Made by a program: the position numbers and the translations under genes. A stretch of DNA of 64,000 bases, from NCBI RefSeq assembly GCF_026262505.1, contig NC_067205.1, positions 13,702,001 to 13,766,000 of the forward strand, in the 5' to 3' direction. Below the pieces are notes generated by a model. The model made no database searches and was not told where the DNA came from. It saw only the letters and a list, made by a program, of their open reading frames with translations. This document shows, in pieces, positions 1 through 9,776 of this stretch. Every line of letters begins with the position of its first letter. The stretch's first letter is position 1. The stretch is from Trichomonas vaginalis G3. Taxonomy: Eukaryota > Parabasalia > Trichomonadida > Trichomonadidae.

Positions 1-307
1 AATGTCTTAGAATTTAGTTGTCATTTAAAGTGTGAAATGCATTGATTTGCTAGTGAATGTAAATCGGGAATACAAAATTAATATAAATGAACGAAAAATC
101 TTCTAAGAACATCCTAAAATCAATCACCTTTTGAGTGGCTTTCATAATATATCTAGATGATAAACCAGAAATTGAACCCGCATATGGGTCCCATTAGGAT
201 AAATTGTAAACTATTCAAAAATAGTTTACAAAATTAATTTAGGTAATAATAAAATTTTTAATTGAGATAAATTAAAAAAAATCTTAGGAGAATGTTATGG
301 ATTTTCT
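1..307. other. AT-rich sequence 3' of the USP-like gene
   Basis: No open frame or RNA gene is visible. A short AT-rich inverted motif (aaactattcaa / atagttta) lies near 207-230. If the transposase-USP pair to the right is part of a mobile element, its left end could lie here or beyond the window edge; no terminal repeat matching sequence near 2.3-2.7 kb was found by eye. Confidence 0.4.
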
Positions 308-1366
308 TCATTGAACCATTCGATAAATGAGCATCTTTGCGAGCCATTTGTGTTCGAGAGTCTTGTACCATAAAAGTGGCATCTCAGCAGTTGAGCATCC
401 CTTCAATGCATTGATATCTGTTGATGGAACAGAGTATGCGACTTCATCATTGATCATGATCCAATATGCACTTTTTTGCAAAAAGACCACGTAATGAAAA
501 TTGCAATAGGCAACAATTGCAATCAATTGATATCTTTGCCTTTCGACTGTTGGGAGTGTCAACTTTTTCGGGAAGTCAAAGATGACTTGATGAATCGAAT
601 CATTCTGCCACTCTCTCTGAATGTCGAAAGTCAAGAATTGTGGCCATGATGTGTTCCTTGTAGTTGACAAATGATATTGAATGGCATGATCGAGATCTGG
701 TTCTCTAATTCTGGTGTGAATCGAGTAGCAATTTGTTTGTTCGTTGGCACTATCACGGTAAGTGATTCGGAAGAGTTGACCGATTCCTGGTATTTGCTCT
801 GCGAGATCTGTGATCAATCTTGTCATCGTGTCATCACAATCTTGTGCCTCATATGTTGAGTTACCAAGTAATGTGGCAAGTTCATGGGGAACGAAGACTA
901 ATCCTTTGGACTTCAATGAATTCAAATTTGTAAAGATACTTGACATCTCTGTTACGATGGGAGAGGACTGATTGGCAACCTTCAAAACTTCTGTTCTCAC
1001 TTCGGATATGTAGAACAGAACCTGTAAACATACGTTCAAATGACACGTATTTCCCATATTATGAAGACCAACAATACCACCTTTAATTGGGTAAAGGTAG
1101 TTCGCCTCTTGTGATGACTGTATGATATCGACAGCTTGATGAGCGACAGCAATGATGTTCCGCTTTGATGGTTTCATGGAGGGTGCAACAACAGCAGCGA
1201 CGGTATCGCTTGAAGGAAGAACCTTTGTTGGTGTAAAATCTTCGAAAAGGAGTAACTCTTCATTATCATTCAGGGGTGATCCATCAATGTTATAATTTGT
1301 CAAACTGACTAAACCTGATATGATCAGAGGAAGTGATGTGTGCTCACCTCGAAAACCATTTTTCAT
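308..1366 (-). CDS. ubiquitin-specific protease-like protein (peptidase C19)
   Basis: A 352-residue protein whose second half resembles a ubiquitin carboxyl-terminal hydrolase (USP), a cysteine protease that removes ubiquitin from substrates. Seen: a Cys box GLHNMGNTCHLN with the presumed nucleophile Cys108 and oxyanion Asn103, a QDCDD motif near 175 matching the family's Q(E/D)xxD box, and a His box near the C terminus (NFHYVVF, His291, then WIMINDEV with Asp307). The usual Gly before the catalytic His is Phe. The catalytic domain is about 260 residues, short for a USP, with no zinc-binding insert. Residues 1-90 match nothing I know. The ATG overlaps the stop of the upstream transposase frame (ATGA), so the two frames are physically coupled. 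It may be a host deubiquitinase or cargo of a transposon. USP assignment is good; activity is inferred. Confidence 0.75.
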   Translation of the reverse strand: MKNGFRGEHTSLPLIISGLVSLTNYNIDGSPLNDNEELLLFEDFTPTKVLPSSDTVAAVVAPSMKPSKRNIIAVAHQAVDIIQSSQEANYLYPIKGGIVGLHNMGNTCHLNVCLQVLFYISEVRTEVLKVANQSSPIVTEMSSIFTNLNSLKSKGLVFVPHELATLLGNSTYEAQDCDDTMTRLITDLAEQIPGIGQLFRITYRDSANEQTNCYSIHTRIREPDLDHAIQYHLSTTRNTSWPQFLTFDIQREWQNDSIHQVIFDFPKKLTLPTVERQRYQLIAIVAYCNFHYVVFLQKSAYWIMINDEVAYSVPSTDINALKGCSTAEMPLLWYKTLEHKWLAKMLIYRMVQ

Positions 1367-2139
1367 GCAGGATATTGGTAATCATCAAATCCTCGCTTTA
1401 CTGTCAAAAAATCCGAGACTTTTGACAAATCGAAAATCTTCTTGTCATGGACTGCAGCCATAAACTCAACGATTTGATGTATGGCTTTTCCATCTGGTGA
1501 CACGAGGACTTGGAGCTTAATACCAATGCAGTGGTTTTTTTCATCCCAACTATAAAGCCTCTCTTCCTTTACCGAAGGAATGTTGAAAGGAATTGTAGTG
1601 CTGTCTACAGCTGCAACAGCATCAGGGAAGTTTGTAAATTTGTTCTTCATTGAAGTCAACGGTGGACAGTGATTGGGAAGAAAATAGCTCGCAAAGATTG
1701 GAAATGCAACATTGGTAGTTCTTGTAACTAATTTGGAATAGCATGACTGGGAAATATGTAGCAACGGACATAATGCTGAATAGGGCAAGTATGTGCAGTA
1801 ATATGTGAGCGTGAGGAAGAGAGACTCGATTGTTGAAAATTTGACCTTCCTTCCTCTTCTGGCCCTTCCACAGTTGGATTCAATAATGTCAGCGAGGTAT
1901 TCCAACTGTTCATATGTGAAGTTGCACAATGATCGGAGCTGGAGCTTTGGATGCATCCTGATGAATATTGAAATCGAGAACCTGGGCATTGGATTGGTCA
2001 ATGTCATCTCTTTTGCCTCTTCTTCATTTAATGGCTCTTCATCTGTGTCAGAATTCTCAGGTGTAACAGTAACAACAATGTTCGCCCTTCTGGATTTTTT
2101 TATCTTGGTGATGATATCTTCATCGCATGGTTCATCCAT
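1363..2139 (-). pseudogene. DDE_4 (Harbinger/IS5-like) transposase, C-terminally truncated
   Basis: The open frame runs back to 2235, but the acidic start MDEPCDED at 2139 is the likelier initiator because the extra N terminus is a hydrophobic AT-rich read-through. Domains (numbering from 2139): an acidic basic-rich leader, an HTH_Tnp_4-like segment (RARRGRKVKFSTIESLFLTL, then YSALCPLLHISQSCYSKLV), and the start of a DDE_4 nuclease with first Asp in AVDSTTIPFNIP and second Asp in AVHDKKIFD. The frame stops about 25 residues after the second Asp, so the third acidic residue is missing. This is a plain DNA-transposon transposase that looks incomplete unless its catalytic core is finished differently. 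Its stop overlaps the start of the USP-like gene. Confidence 0.7.
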
Positions 2140-2369
2140 GTTGATAAATGAAGTGATTAAAAGATATAAAAATCTTATCAAATTTGAAATAGAGTTCAAA
2201 ATTAATAAATAATGAAACCCAATCAATTTAATCATATCTAGATATCCTAATATATATCATTTTAAACTTGAAATTAAGAAACTGTGAAGAATTCAAAAAC
2301 GTTTAAAATCTTTCATACAATTTAATCATATTTCATATTCTATATATGGTATTACATATTCCAATAAAA

Positions 2370-2419
2370 GGCACTTAATGTGCATTTTCTAATTCAATTA
2401 GATTTGCACATTAAGTGCC
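2370..2419. repeat. perfect 15-bp inverted repeat (hairpin)
   Basis: GGCACTTAATGTGCA at 2370-2384 is repeated in perfect inverted orientation at 2405-2419 around a 20-base loop. It lies upstream of the transposase frame and could be an internal hairpin, a terminal repeat of a very short element or a protein-binding palindrome. A second small stem (GGCGTTT/AAACGCC) lies at 2503-2528. Confidence 0.8.
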
Positions 2420-2428
2420 TTATTATTA

Positions 2429-3413
2429 TAATAACTTTAATATGGAATAAGTCGAGTTTATTCCAATATACGAGCTTATGCTCATATGTCGGGTTAAAAT
2501 CTGGCGTTTGGCAATGTCGCAAAACGCCGATATGCTAATTCCTAAAAAAATTTTTTATGAAAAAATTCTTTATTCGCAAAAGGTATAGTATTTGCTCATG
2601 TACGAACATATGCGAGAAATTCCCATTTCAAAAATTTTTGTTGTCAATCAATCTCATTGAAATTATTGGTTTTCATATAGAATGCCTATATATCCAAAAC
2701 AGGATAACAATTTCATTCACTAGGTGATATCAAATCGGTTTGGAAAAAAAATATTTATTTCCATCTTTTGTAAGCTCTATTCATTACGTTGTAACTTCAG
2801 AATGTTGGTAACATGAGAATGACTAATATTTAGTGCATTTGACATCTAAAAAATAAGAAATTTCTATTTCTTTTCGAAAAATTACAAAATTCATTATTTA
2901 TTTTTATATAAAAGGATACGAATTCTTCATTTTGATCTATAAATAGGGTGTCTTATAGATTACAATGTAGCTTTTTCTCACTTTTCTATAGATTACTAAT
3001 TTTCCAAAAGAAAAGACTGAAATACTGACAGTTATCGATCCATCTACTAAAAATATTAATAGTATTAGTTAATATGGCGTCTCTACAGCAAAATAAAGAA
3101 ATGTTGAAGAATTTTATCGATAAAATTAAAAAGGTTCTACCAGAATTACATATGAAAGTCTGCTAAACACCGAAAAATGACTAGCAGCTTTCATCATGCA
3201 ATATAATTGAGTAAAATTGGTAGTTCTGTTCTTAAATTTTTATCGTATTCCAACATTTTCTTTTTATCAATAAGATTGAAAAATAAAGTTGCATTCCAAC
3301 TTACAAAATTAAATCATGAGCTTCTCGCGAATTTCAACATAAAGCTCGTAAAATTACTAAGATCAATAAAAAAATAGTCGAGTGTAATAAAAAAAAACAA
3401 TAATAAAACATGT
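2429..3413. other. intergenic, AT-rich, with one very short open frame
   Basis: No convincing gene. An ATG-initiated 30-residue frame at 3074-3166 (starts MASLQQNKEMLKNF, ends LHMKVC) has the charged, helical look of a real N terminus and may be the head of a decayed gene, but nothing continues it. The rest is low-complexity A/T sequence. Confidence 0.35.
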
Positions 3414-3827
3414 TTAGAAAGAAGTACTAACATACGCTCTACGATTATCCCAGAGCTTGTCAATCGCAATGGCTTGTGTTTGGAGCCAGTTGTAATGAGC
3501 ATATGGGTTTCTGTATAGACTAACTGACGTCTCCTTTGTCTGACCTTCTCTGTTATCAAAAATATCGCACTTAAGTTTGTTCATGTTATCAACAGATGTG
3601 AAACCAGCGAAAGGATCCAAGATTTCTTTTCCAAGACGGCGCTCGTCAATACAGGACATGTATTTCCTAACTGTTTCATCTGTATATTCGCCCTCGATTT
3701 CGAAAACTGGGAGATTTTGATTAAGTGCTCTAATATAAGCTTTTTTGTCTTCCATATATAATTCAAGTAAGAGATTATCATTATCTGTAGATTCTTCGAA
3801 GCTGTTGTCGCGTGGGAATCTGTTCAT
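3414..3827 (-). CDS. small acidic protein of unknown function
   Basis: A 137-residue frame with ordinary, non-repetitive composition (MNRFPRDNSFEESTDNDN... DPFAGFTSVDNMNKLKCDIF... WLQTQAIAIDKLWDNRRAYV). I recognise no domain, signal peptide or membrane segment. A TCATAA initiator-like motif lies 10-15 nt upstream of the ATG on the same strand, supporting the start. Near the 3' end the sequence reads GCGTATGT; GTATGT is the trichomonad 5' splice site, so the last residues could be intronic, but no ACTAAC-type 3' site is visible in the next 200 nt. Probably a real expressed gene. Confidence 0.55.
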   Translation of the reverse strand: MNRFPRDNSFEESTDNDNLLLELYMEDKKAYIRALNQNLPVFEIEGEYTDETVRKYMSCIDERRLGKEILDPFAGFTSVDNMNKLKCDIFDNREGQTKETSVSLYRNPYAHYNWLQTQAIAIDKLWDNRRAYVSTSF

Positions 3828-3836
3828 GAATCGAAA

Positions 3837-3842
3837 TTATGA
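3837..3842 (-). promoter_or_regulatory. initiator-like motif TCATAA
   Basis: Matches the trichomonad initiator core TCA(+1)Y(A/T), placed 10-15 nt before the ATG at 3827. Position rather than sequence alone makes it credible. Confidence 0.35.
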
Positions 3843-5299
3843 GAAATTTAGAAACTTTTATATTCTTCAGAAAAAATCTTTCTATTCTCAAATGCTTTGT
3901 GAAGTTTGTGGGGCCTTAAAATAATTTGTGAAACAAGGTTAAATATATAATGTTGAGGATTATATATGTGGAGATTAATTTAAAAAATTGATTTTTTGTG
4001 AAGAATTTCAAAGATGGGAAATATGATGGATATATAATAATGATTAAGTTTCCATAAAATTATTAATTGAAATGTTTTACAATAGAGAAGTTTTGACATT
4101 GAAAAAATAAAAATGAGAAATTCAATAAGGTGTGAAAAAAAGAAGAGATCAAATAATATTTCAGCTCATAAAACTAATACTTGAATGAGCAGTTTTGATG
4201 AATTTGCAGTTATGCACGTTAGAATAAAGAATAAAATTCAAGAATCACTATTAATCAATATATAAGATATATATTAACATATAAAATAAATCAAAATGAT
4301 AGTCATTTTTGAATGAGTTGGTTTAAAATTTGATTTAATATGATAAAATAAAGTTATAAGTAGATATTGAAGTAGTTTTTTATTGTTGTCGATAAAACCG
4401 AAAATTGACAATAATTCTAAATTATGATAATTTATTAAATTGTATTTTGTTATTCTTTTTACCGATTAAAAACTTTTGAATTTCAAAAGTGACAAGTTTA
4501 TTTTATCTTTAATCTTTTAATAAAATTTAGAATTTATCTTAATATTAGTTAGTATGTTTAAAAATAATAAAATCTGAAATTTTAATGCATTATTCGATTT
4601 AAATTGATTTCAAATTTTCAAATTCTCGGCTTGACTATGTGCATTTGTTATATACTATATTCTTTAAATTTAAATCCCTCGTTCTTGAATCCTATCGCTT
4701 ATCATTATTTCCCAAAACAGAAAATTCTCCAATTGCATATCATTTCTTCTATTATATAATTTTATTGCCTTCTAAAAAATTACTATATCAAATTTATATT
4801 AATATATTTCGCCCAAATATTTTGGCATTGTTGAATTTTGTTAAAAACTGTGTGATTTCATGCAGCCTAGTAATACATAATTAGACATAACTAATTTTCT
4901 TAAAACCAAGCTTGTATTTAAATGGAAACCATTTGCTTACAAACCCAAGCACAATATAGACAATCAAACTTTCAGAATGCAATATTAAAAATATCTTATT
5001 GAATGATGACAACTCAATTAAGCTTAAACTTAGTTTGTTCCATTTGCAGTGGTTTTCAATTTTGAAAATTCTCTCAATCTAAATAGGATAGTTTAAGTGT
5101 TTTTATCTCGCTATCTAAAATGATTCATTGGAAATTTTCTATATCAATAAGTACCACTGTGGCTCATATATAGAATTAGTTTATTGTCAATGGATAAAAA
5201 TAAACCTATCCCCTAGAAAAATGGGGATTTTTTATAAAAAAAAAAGAATGAATAATCAAGGATGAATTACGTTATTTTTATAAAAAAAACTAGAAATTT
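3843..5299. other. gene-free AT-rich stretch
   Basis: About 1.45 kb with no supported gene. A weak 81-codon frame at 4639-4884 is low-complexity Leu/Ile/Tyr/Phe sequence without an initiator motif and was not accepted. No clear terminal repeats were seen. Confidence 0.5.
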
Positions 5300-7674
5300 T
5301 CAATTAAAAAAAATATTATTAATTTTTTTCCATTTCTTTTCTTCGTTTTCATAACCAGAAGGTGGAGGAGGTGGAGGGGGAGCGTAGTAAGGAGCCGGTT
5401 GGTTGTTAAACTGTGGAGGAGGTGGAGCTTGGTACTGATCGTAGATATTTGGTCCGTAGTTGTATCCAGGCTGCGGAGGAGGGTATTGTCCGTATTGCTG
5501 TGGCTGTTGTGGTGGATAAGGAGCGTAGTTCTGCTGTTGTTGAGGATAATTTTGTTGAATATCCTTCAAATTGCGTTTGGAAGAGCTTGATGACGAAATA
5601 TTCTTCTATGATGACTTGGCAGATAAGAAAACAAAGCACAAAACAACAATAATAACAATAACAACAAAAATAACGCCAACAACTATTCCAGCTATTTTTC
5701 CTGGACTTAATCTGCCACTTCCGCCATCATTGAGTTCTTCTTCTGGTCCATTTATCGTCGCATTGTACTTTGTACCGTAAATATAAACTTTTTGTGGGTT
5801 TGATGGCTTGTAAACTGAATCGGACAGTTGTGTATATGAATACAGTCCTAAGAACAACCCATAGATCTCTCCTGTGTCCGCTGATGTTGAAATTAAAATC
5901 GTATTCGAGTCAGGTTGCGATTGGATAACAACGTAATTGTTTTCCGACAAATAGTCCGCTTTCCAAACAATATGAGACATCGTGGAGTTCTTTCCGATGT
6001 AGTTTGGATAAGTTTCGATCGCATATGAAATCAAATCATTCCGATCTTTGGAAGAAATGGGCGTGGAAACTTGGGATGACGAGAATGCATAGAAATGACA
6101 TGATTGGCCATTATTTATCGTCAAATTCGTACTGAAAAAATGATGATCTTTATCTTTTGCAACAGCAAAGTGTTGTATGTGGCCAGGAGCTGTAACAATG
6201 ACATCGCTGGTCGCATACGATTGTGAATCCTTATTATAAATGTAAACTGATACGTTTGCAAAAGATTTTTCATTATTTTTCGGTTTGATCGTAAATTCTG
6301 CCAATTTGTCAGTGAAATTGAATACATAATTACCTGTTTCACCGAAAACTTCTGTTCCGTCGAGTTTTCCGGTAAATGATTTTGCATTATGGAAAACAAC
6401 CAAAGAATTCATTTGGAACTTAAGAGATCTGCCTTCCGCTGGTATAAAGAACTCATAAGTACCATCGTAGTAGTTGATATTTTCTTTATTTTCGGGTAAT
6501 TCGTAATGATCTGATGGTTTCGCGTTTCTCTTCAATGAACCATAGATAGTTATTGATTCACTGGCTCTAAAGACTTCATCGGATGGCTCTGTCTCGAAAA
6601 GATTCGAAGATTCAAGTCCATATAAATTATTTGGCGAAATTTTTGAGAAATCAAGGTATAAAACAGCATTATTTGAATAGAAGGGATATCCGTAGTAATC
6701 AGGTGTTATTTCTTTTAATAATATTGCATCTCTAACTGTAAATGCCTTTTTTGGCCTGTACTTATAAATTTATATCTTCTGGAGGCAGGTGAAGTGAACA
6801 CATAACAAATTTTATCACCGAACTTTACATCGTAGTCATATTTCGTTGATGAGAAATACGTCGACGTATCTTCGTTCAAAATCTCAACTGCGAGGCTTGA
6901 ACATTGTGTATATGGATGAATTAATGAAACTGTACCAACGATTTCGCTTTCTCCAGCTCTTTTGACTTTAATTTCAAATGGACGTTCAAAATCGTAGAAA
7001 ACGCCTGGTTTTATTGGTGCAACAGTTGATTCAAAGGTGAATTCTTCGGTTTTGAATGCAACAAATACTGATTTCGGTAAAATTCGAAAAGATATTTCAT
7101 CTGTAAACTTATAGCTGAAATATCCACGTTCGTAGATATGAATATCGTAAACAGAAACTTGTACAACAGCTCCCGGCTTCGGATTTCCAATGTAAAGTGT
7201 AATTATGCCACCAAAAAGATAATTTGTGGCTTCTCTTGGATAAAATGCATTAGAATCAACTTCTATGAGTTGGTTGTTGTTAGGAACTTGAATAACATTG
7301 TAAATATTGAAATCATTTTTTGTAGTAAAGAAAACGAAGCATGTAGGCTCTTGGTAATAGCCAGGCGCTTCATTTGTCTTCATGTATCCATCAAATGTGT
7401 AATCAATTTTAGAACAATTTTTTAATAAACAAGCTGAAAGCAATTGAAGGTATTTGTAGTCTGCTGGTGATGTTGGTGTGATAATTAGTTCTGAACCAGA
7501 TGTAAATTTACGTGGAAATTCGGTAAAAATGTTGTTATTTGAATCTTTAAAGGTAAAATGTTCAGTATCATAAGGATAAATGAAGGAATCAGCGTATATT
7601 TCATAATGTGTCTCTTGTGGAATGGAAAAATTAAATACACCATTAAGGATTTTCTCTACAGCTAAAGTAAACAT
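5300..7674 (-). pseudogene. large surface protein: beta-rich ectodomain, TM, Pro-rich tail (frameshift and in-frame amber)
   Basis: A host membrane-protein gene read in three open stretches. The first (7674 to 6715, 319 residues) and second (open well upstream of its first Met at 6535, ending 5606) are Tyr/Phe/Thr-rich, beta-type extracellular sequence with Asn-glycosylation sites. The switch of frame falls near a six-T run (6747-6752 on the plus strand). The second stretch ends in a transmembrane helix (GKIAGIVVGVIFVVIVIIVV) and KSS, then TAG at 5606-5608. Directly in frame after it lies a Ser-rich link and a roughly 75-residue Pro/Gln/Tyr-rich tail (PYPPQQPQQYGQYPPPQPGY) ending at 5300. A single-pass protein with a Pro-rich cytoplasmic tail is a common trichomonad surface-protein plan. 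Broken gene, assembly error or read-through are all possible. A TCATTT initiator-like motif (7694-7699) precedes the start. Confidence 0.6.
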
Positions 7675-7693
7675 CTTTTTTTTAATTTATGTC

Positions 7694-7699
7694 AAATGA
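7694..7699 (-). promoter_or_regulatory. initiator-like motif TCATTT
   Basis: Lies about 20-25 nt upstream of the ATG at 7674 on the same strand and matches the trichomonad initiator core. Confidence 0.35.
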
Positions 7700-8346
7700 A
7701 GAAAAAATAAAACTGTTATTTGAATCGATTTGAATAAAAATTCTGTTTGATTAGATATGATATAATCATTCTTGTTTTTTACAGTTTGACAACAGCGCTC
7801 GAGCATTCAATTTAAATTTTAGCAATAATCTAGAATAGGCCGAGTATTTCAATATAAATGATTATTCATCATCAAATCTTATTAACCGCTAAATCAATTC
7901 AAAATTTTAAAATTGGTCAGAAAATGTTATAGAAAATGTAATATTTAGTGACTAATTAATATGATTATGATAAAAATTTTTATGATTTAATCGTTCCTTC
8001 TCAAAAATCGATAATAGTTCTTAAATTTTTTCTCCGTTTTGAAATCAACCATCATTTCAGATTTAGCAAGTCGAATCATGAAAAATTATTTGGAGCGTAA
8101 AACAGTACATCAATTTATGTTTTATTACTTTCAAAAAACGAAATTTGATCTCAAAAAATATGAATTGCGCTTTGTTTAAAGCAGGTTCTGAGTGTATACA
8201 ATAAAACTAATTGGATTTATACTCAATATATCCAAATCTTTAATTTTATTAAATATTTTTTGAAAAAAAATACTCGAAATAAAATAAACTTAATATATCA
8301 AAACTATTGAATTTAACAATGTAACAAAAACACAAAAAAATAATAT
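7700..8346. other. intergenic AT-rich sequence
   Basis: No gene, RNA or clear repeat seen between the two surface-protein genes. It holds the upstream region of one and the 3' region of the other. Confidence 0.45.
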
Positions 8347-9522
8347 TTAAGTTGATTTCATATCTTCTGTGAGTTCTTCTTCATCTTCCTTAAAAGTAAG
8401 CTTGAACCCATAGAATCCAATGACTCCTGTAGTGATTCCGACTCCAACTATAACACAAAATAGGCCAATTCCAGAAGAATCGTCAAATTCTAACGATTCT
8501 TGAATAGGAAATTGTTCCTTTGGTTCAGGAGCACCTAATGCAAAGCATTTATATTGGTTATTTGTTGGAATTTGGCGAGAATTCGCTTTTGGTAATGCAA
8601 AAACGCAATTTTCAAATGTTGCGGTTGCGGAACTATATAACGATGAAGAATTCTTAACATCGAACACGCAGAGGCTAAAAGCATAGTCTCCCATCAAAAA
8701 ATAAGTATCAAAATTATTTTTCAAGAAAACAATGCCAGAAAGCGTGATATTTCCTTTCTCAACAGCAAATATGCTCGTTGAGTTATCTTTTGGCGATGTA
8801 TTTTGTATTATATTGCAAGCAGAAAAAGAATCTTTGGAAAAAGTGCCAAAAAGCCAAATTAAATTAAAACTGTCGTTTTTGGCGAAGTTAGAATAATGTA
8901 TATTGAGGTTCCTCGGGTTTAAACAACAAAGACAAGCTTCGATATCGAAAATGTTGTTTTTCGTGCTGTTTAAGTATGATATTTGATGGGATCCATCATT
9001 TATAAGAAAAGTAACATCTGCACCTTTATATTTGCCTGGATCGCAATTAGAAATCGAATTTTTCGAAAACATGCAGTAATCGATTGACGACAATTGTAGG
9101 GATAATGCCTGTCCGCGTGAATGAGAGAAACATGAGAAAAAGCATGATTCTTCTACTATATATGTAAATGAATTTAAAAATAAAGCTCCAGAAGATGTTT
9201 CTGAACTGCACTTGAGGAACCCTGATCTTGCTAATTTAAATTCCGCATTTGATAAAACGATTTCAAGTGGTGACGAAGAATTGACATGAATATTTTTGAA
9301 AACGCAATCTAAAATTGAATAATCTTTTGACTCTTTATAGGATGATGCATTTTTAAATGTTAGATTTTGAAATTTCATTGTATGCAGTCTATTTAATCTA
9401 AATTTCGCAATTTGGGACAAAGAAAAAGCATTTATTGAACAAAATATGTATGGACTGATTGAACAAAAAAGCAAGGTAATAATACTGATCTTGAAATAGG
9501 ATTCTTTGTTATAGTTCGTCAT
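8347..9522 (-). CDS. Pmp-like beta-helix surface protein, single C-terminal TM
   Basis: A 391-residue type I membrane protein. N-terminal hydrophobic segment (about residues 10-30, SIITLLFCSISPYIFCSI) is a signal peptide or anchor. The body repeats short strand-turn units rich in Asn, Ser, Phe and Cys (SGALFLNS, CVFKNIHVNSSS, IVFLKNNF, TFENCVF), the pattern of polymorphic-membrane-protein or pectate-lyase-like right-handed beta helices, a known large surface family in trichomonads. A transmembrane helix (GIGLFCVIVGVGITTGVIGFYGF) is followed by a short acidic tail (EDEEELTEDMKST). Many N-glycosylation sequons. Likely exposed at the cell surface; ligand unknown. Confidence 0.65.
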   Translation of the reverse strand: MTNYNKESYFKISIITLLFCSISPYIFCSINAFSLSQIAKFRLNRLHTMKFQNLTFKNASSYKESKDYSILDCVFKNIHVNSSSPLEIVLSNAEFKLARSGFLKCSSETSSGALFLNSFTYIVEESCFFSCFSHSRGQALSLQLSSIDYCMFSKNSISNCDPGKYKGADVTFLINDGSHQISYLNSTKNNIFDIEACLCCLNPRNLNIHYSNFAKNDSFNLIWLFGTFSKDSFSACNIIQNTSPKDNSTSIFAVEKGNITLSGIVFLKNNFDTYFLMGDYAFSLCVFDVKNSSSLYSSATATFENCVFALPKANSRQIPTNNQYKCFALGAPEPKEQFPIQESLEFDDSSGIGLFCVIVGVGITTGVIGFYGFKLTFKEDEEELTEDMKST

Positions 9523-9617
9523 TGACCTGAAAAAAATTCAAAAAAAAAATCAAGAACAGTTGTGTTTAAATGATAAAAGGGGAAAAGTGAATATTGGGTA
9601 ATCTATCGACAAATGGC

Positions 9618-9688
9618 GGTAAACACAGTATTTGAAATCAAAATTTCTTACAAAATCTTGCCAAAAGTTGAAAAATACGGTGTTTACC
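9618..9688. repeat. 16-bp imperfect inverted repeat
   Basis: GGTAAACACAGTATTT (9618-9633) faces AAATACGGTGTTTACC (9673-9688) with one mismatch and a 39-base loop, in the gap between the Pmp-like gene and an MQN-family gene. It may be a small foldback element or a 3'-end hairpin. Confidence 0.6.
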
Positions 9689-9776
9689 CGTATTATATGG
9701 AAGATAGATATTTCAAGTAAGCTTAAATCGTTTACTCAAATAAAATCAAAGAAATAATTTAAAAATAATTTCATGT

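Noticed and set aside
3414-3440. GTATGT at the end of the 137-residue gene as a 5' splice site
   Set aside because: No ACTAAC/ACACAG-type 3' site is visible within about 200 nt; kept only as a note.
4639-4884. 81-codon frame in gene-free DNA
   Set aside because: Low-complexity Leu/Ile/Phe/Tyr composition typical of AT-rich noncoding DNA, and no initiator motif before its ATG.
5300-5569. Pro-rich tail as an independent 89-codon gene
   Set aside because: It is in the same frame as the TM protein directly upstream and has no initiator or leader of its own.
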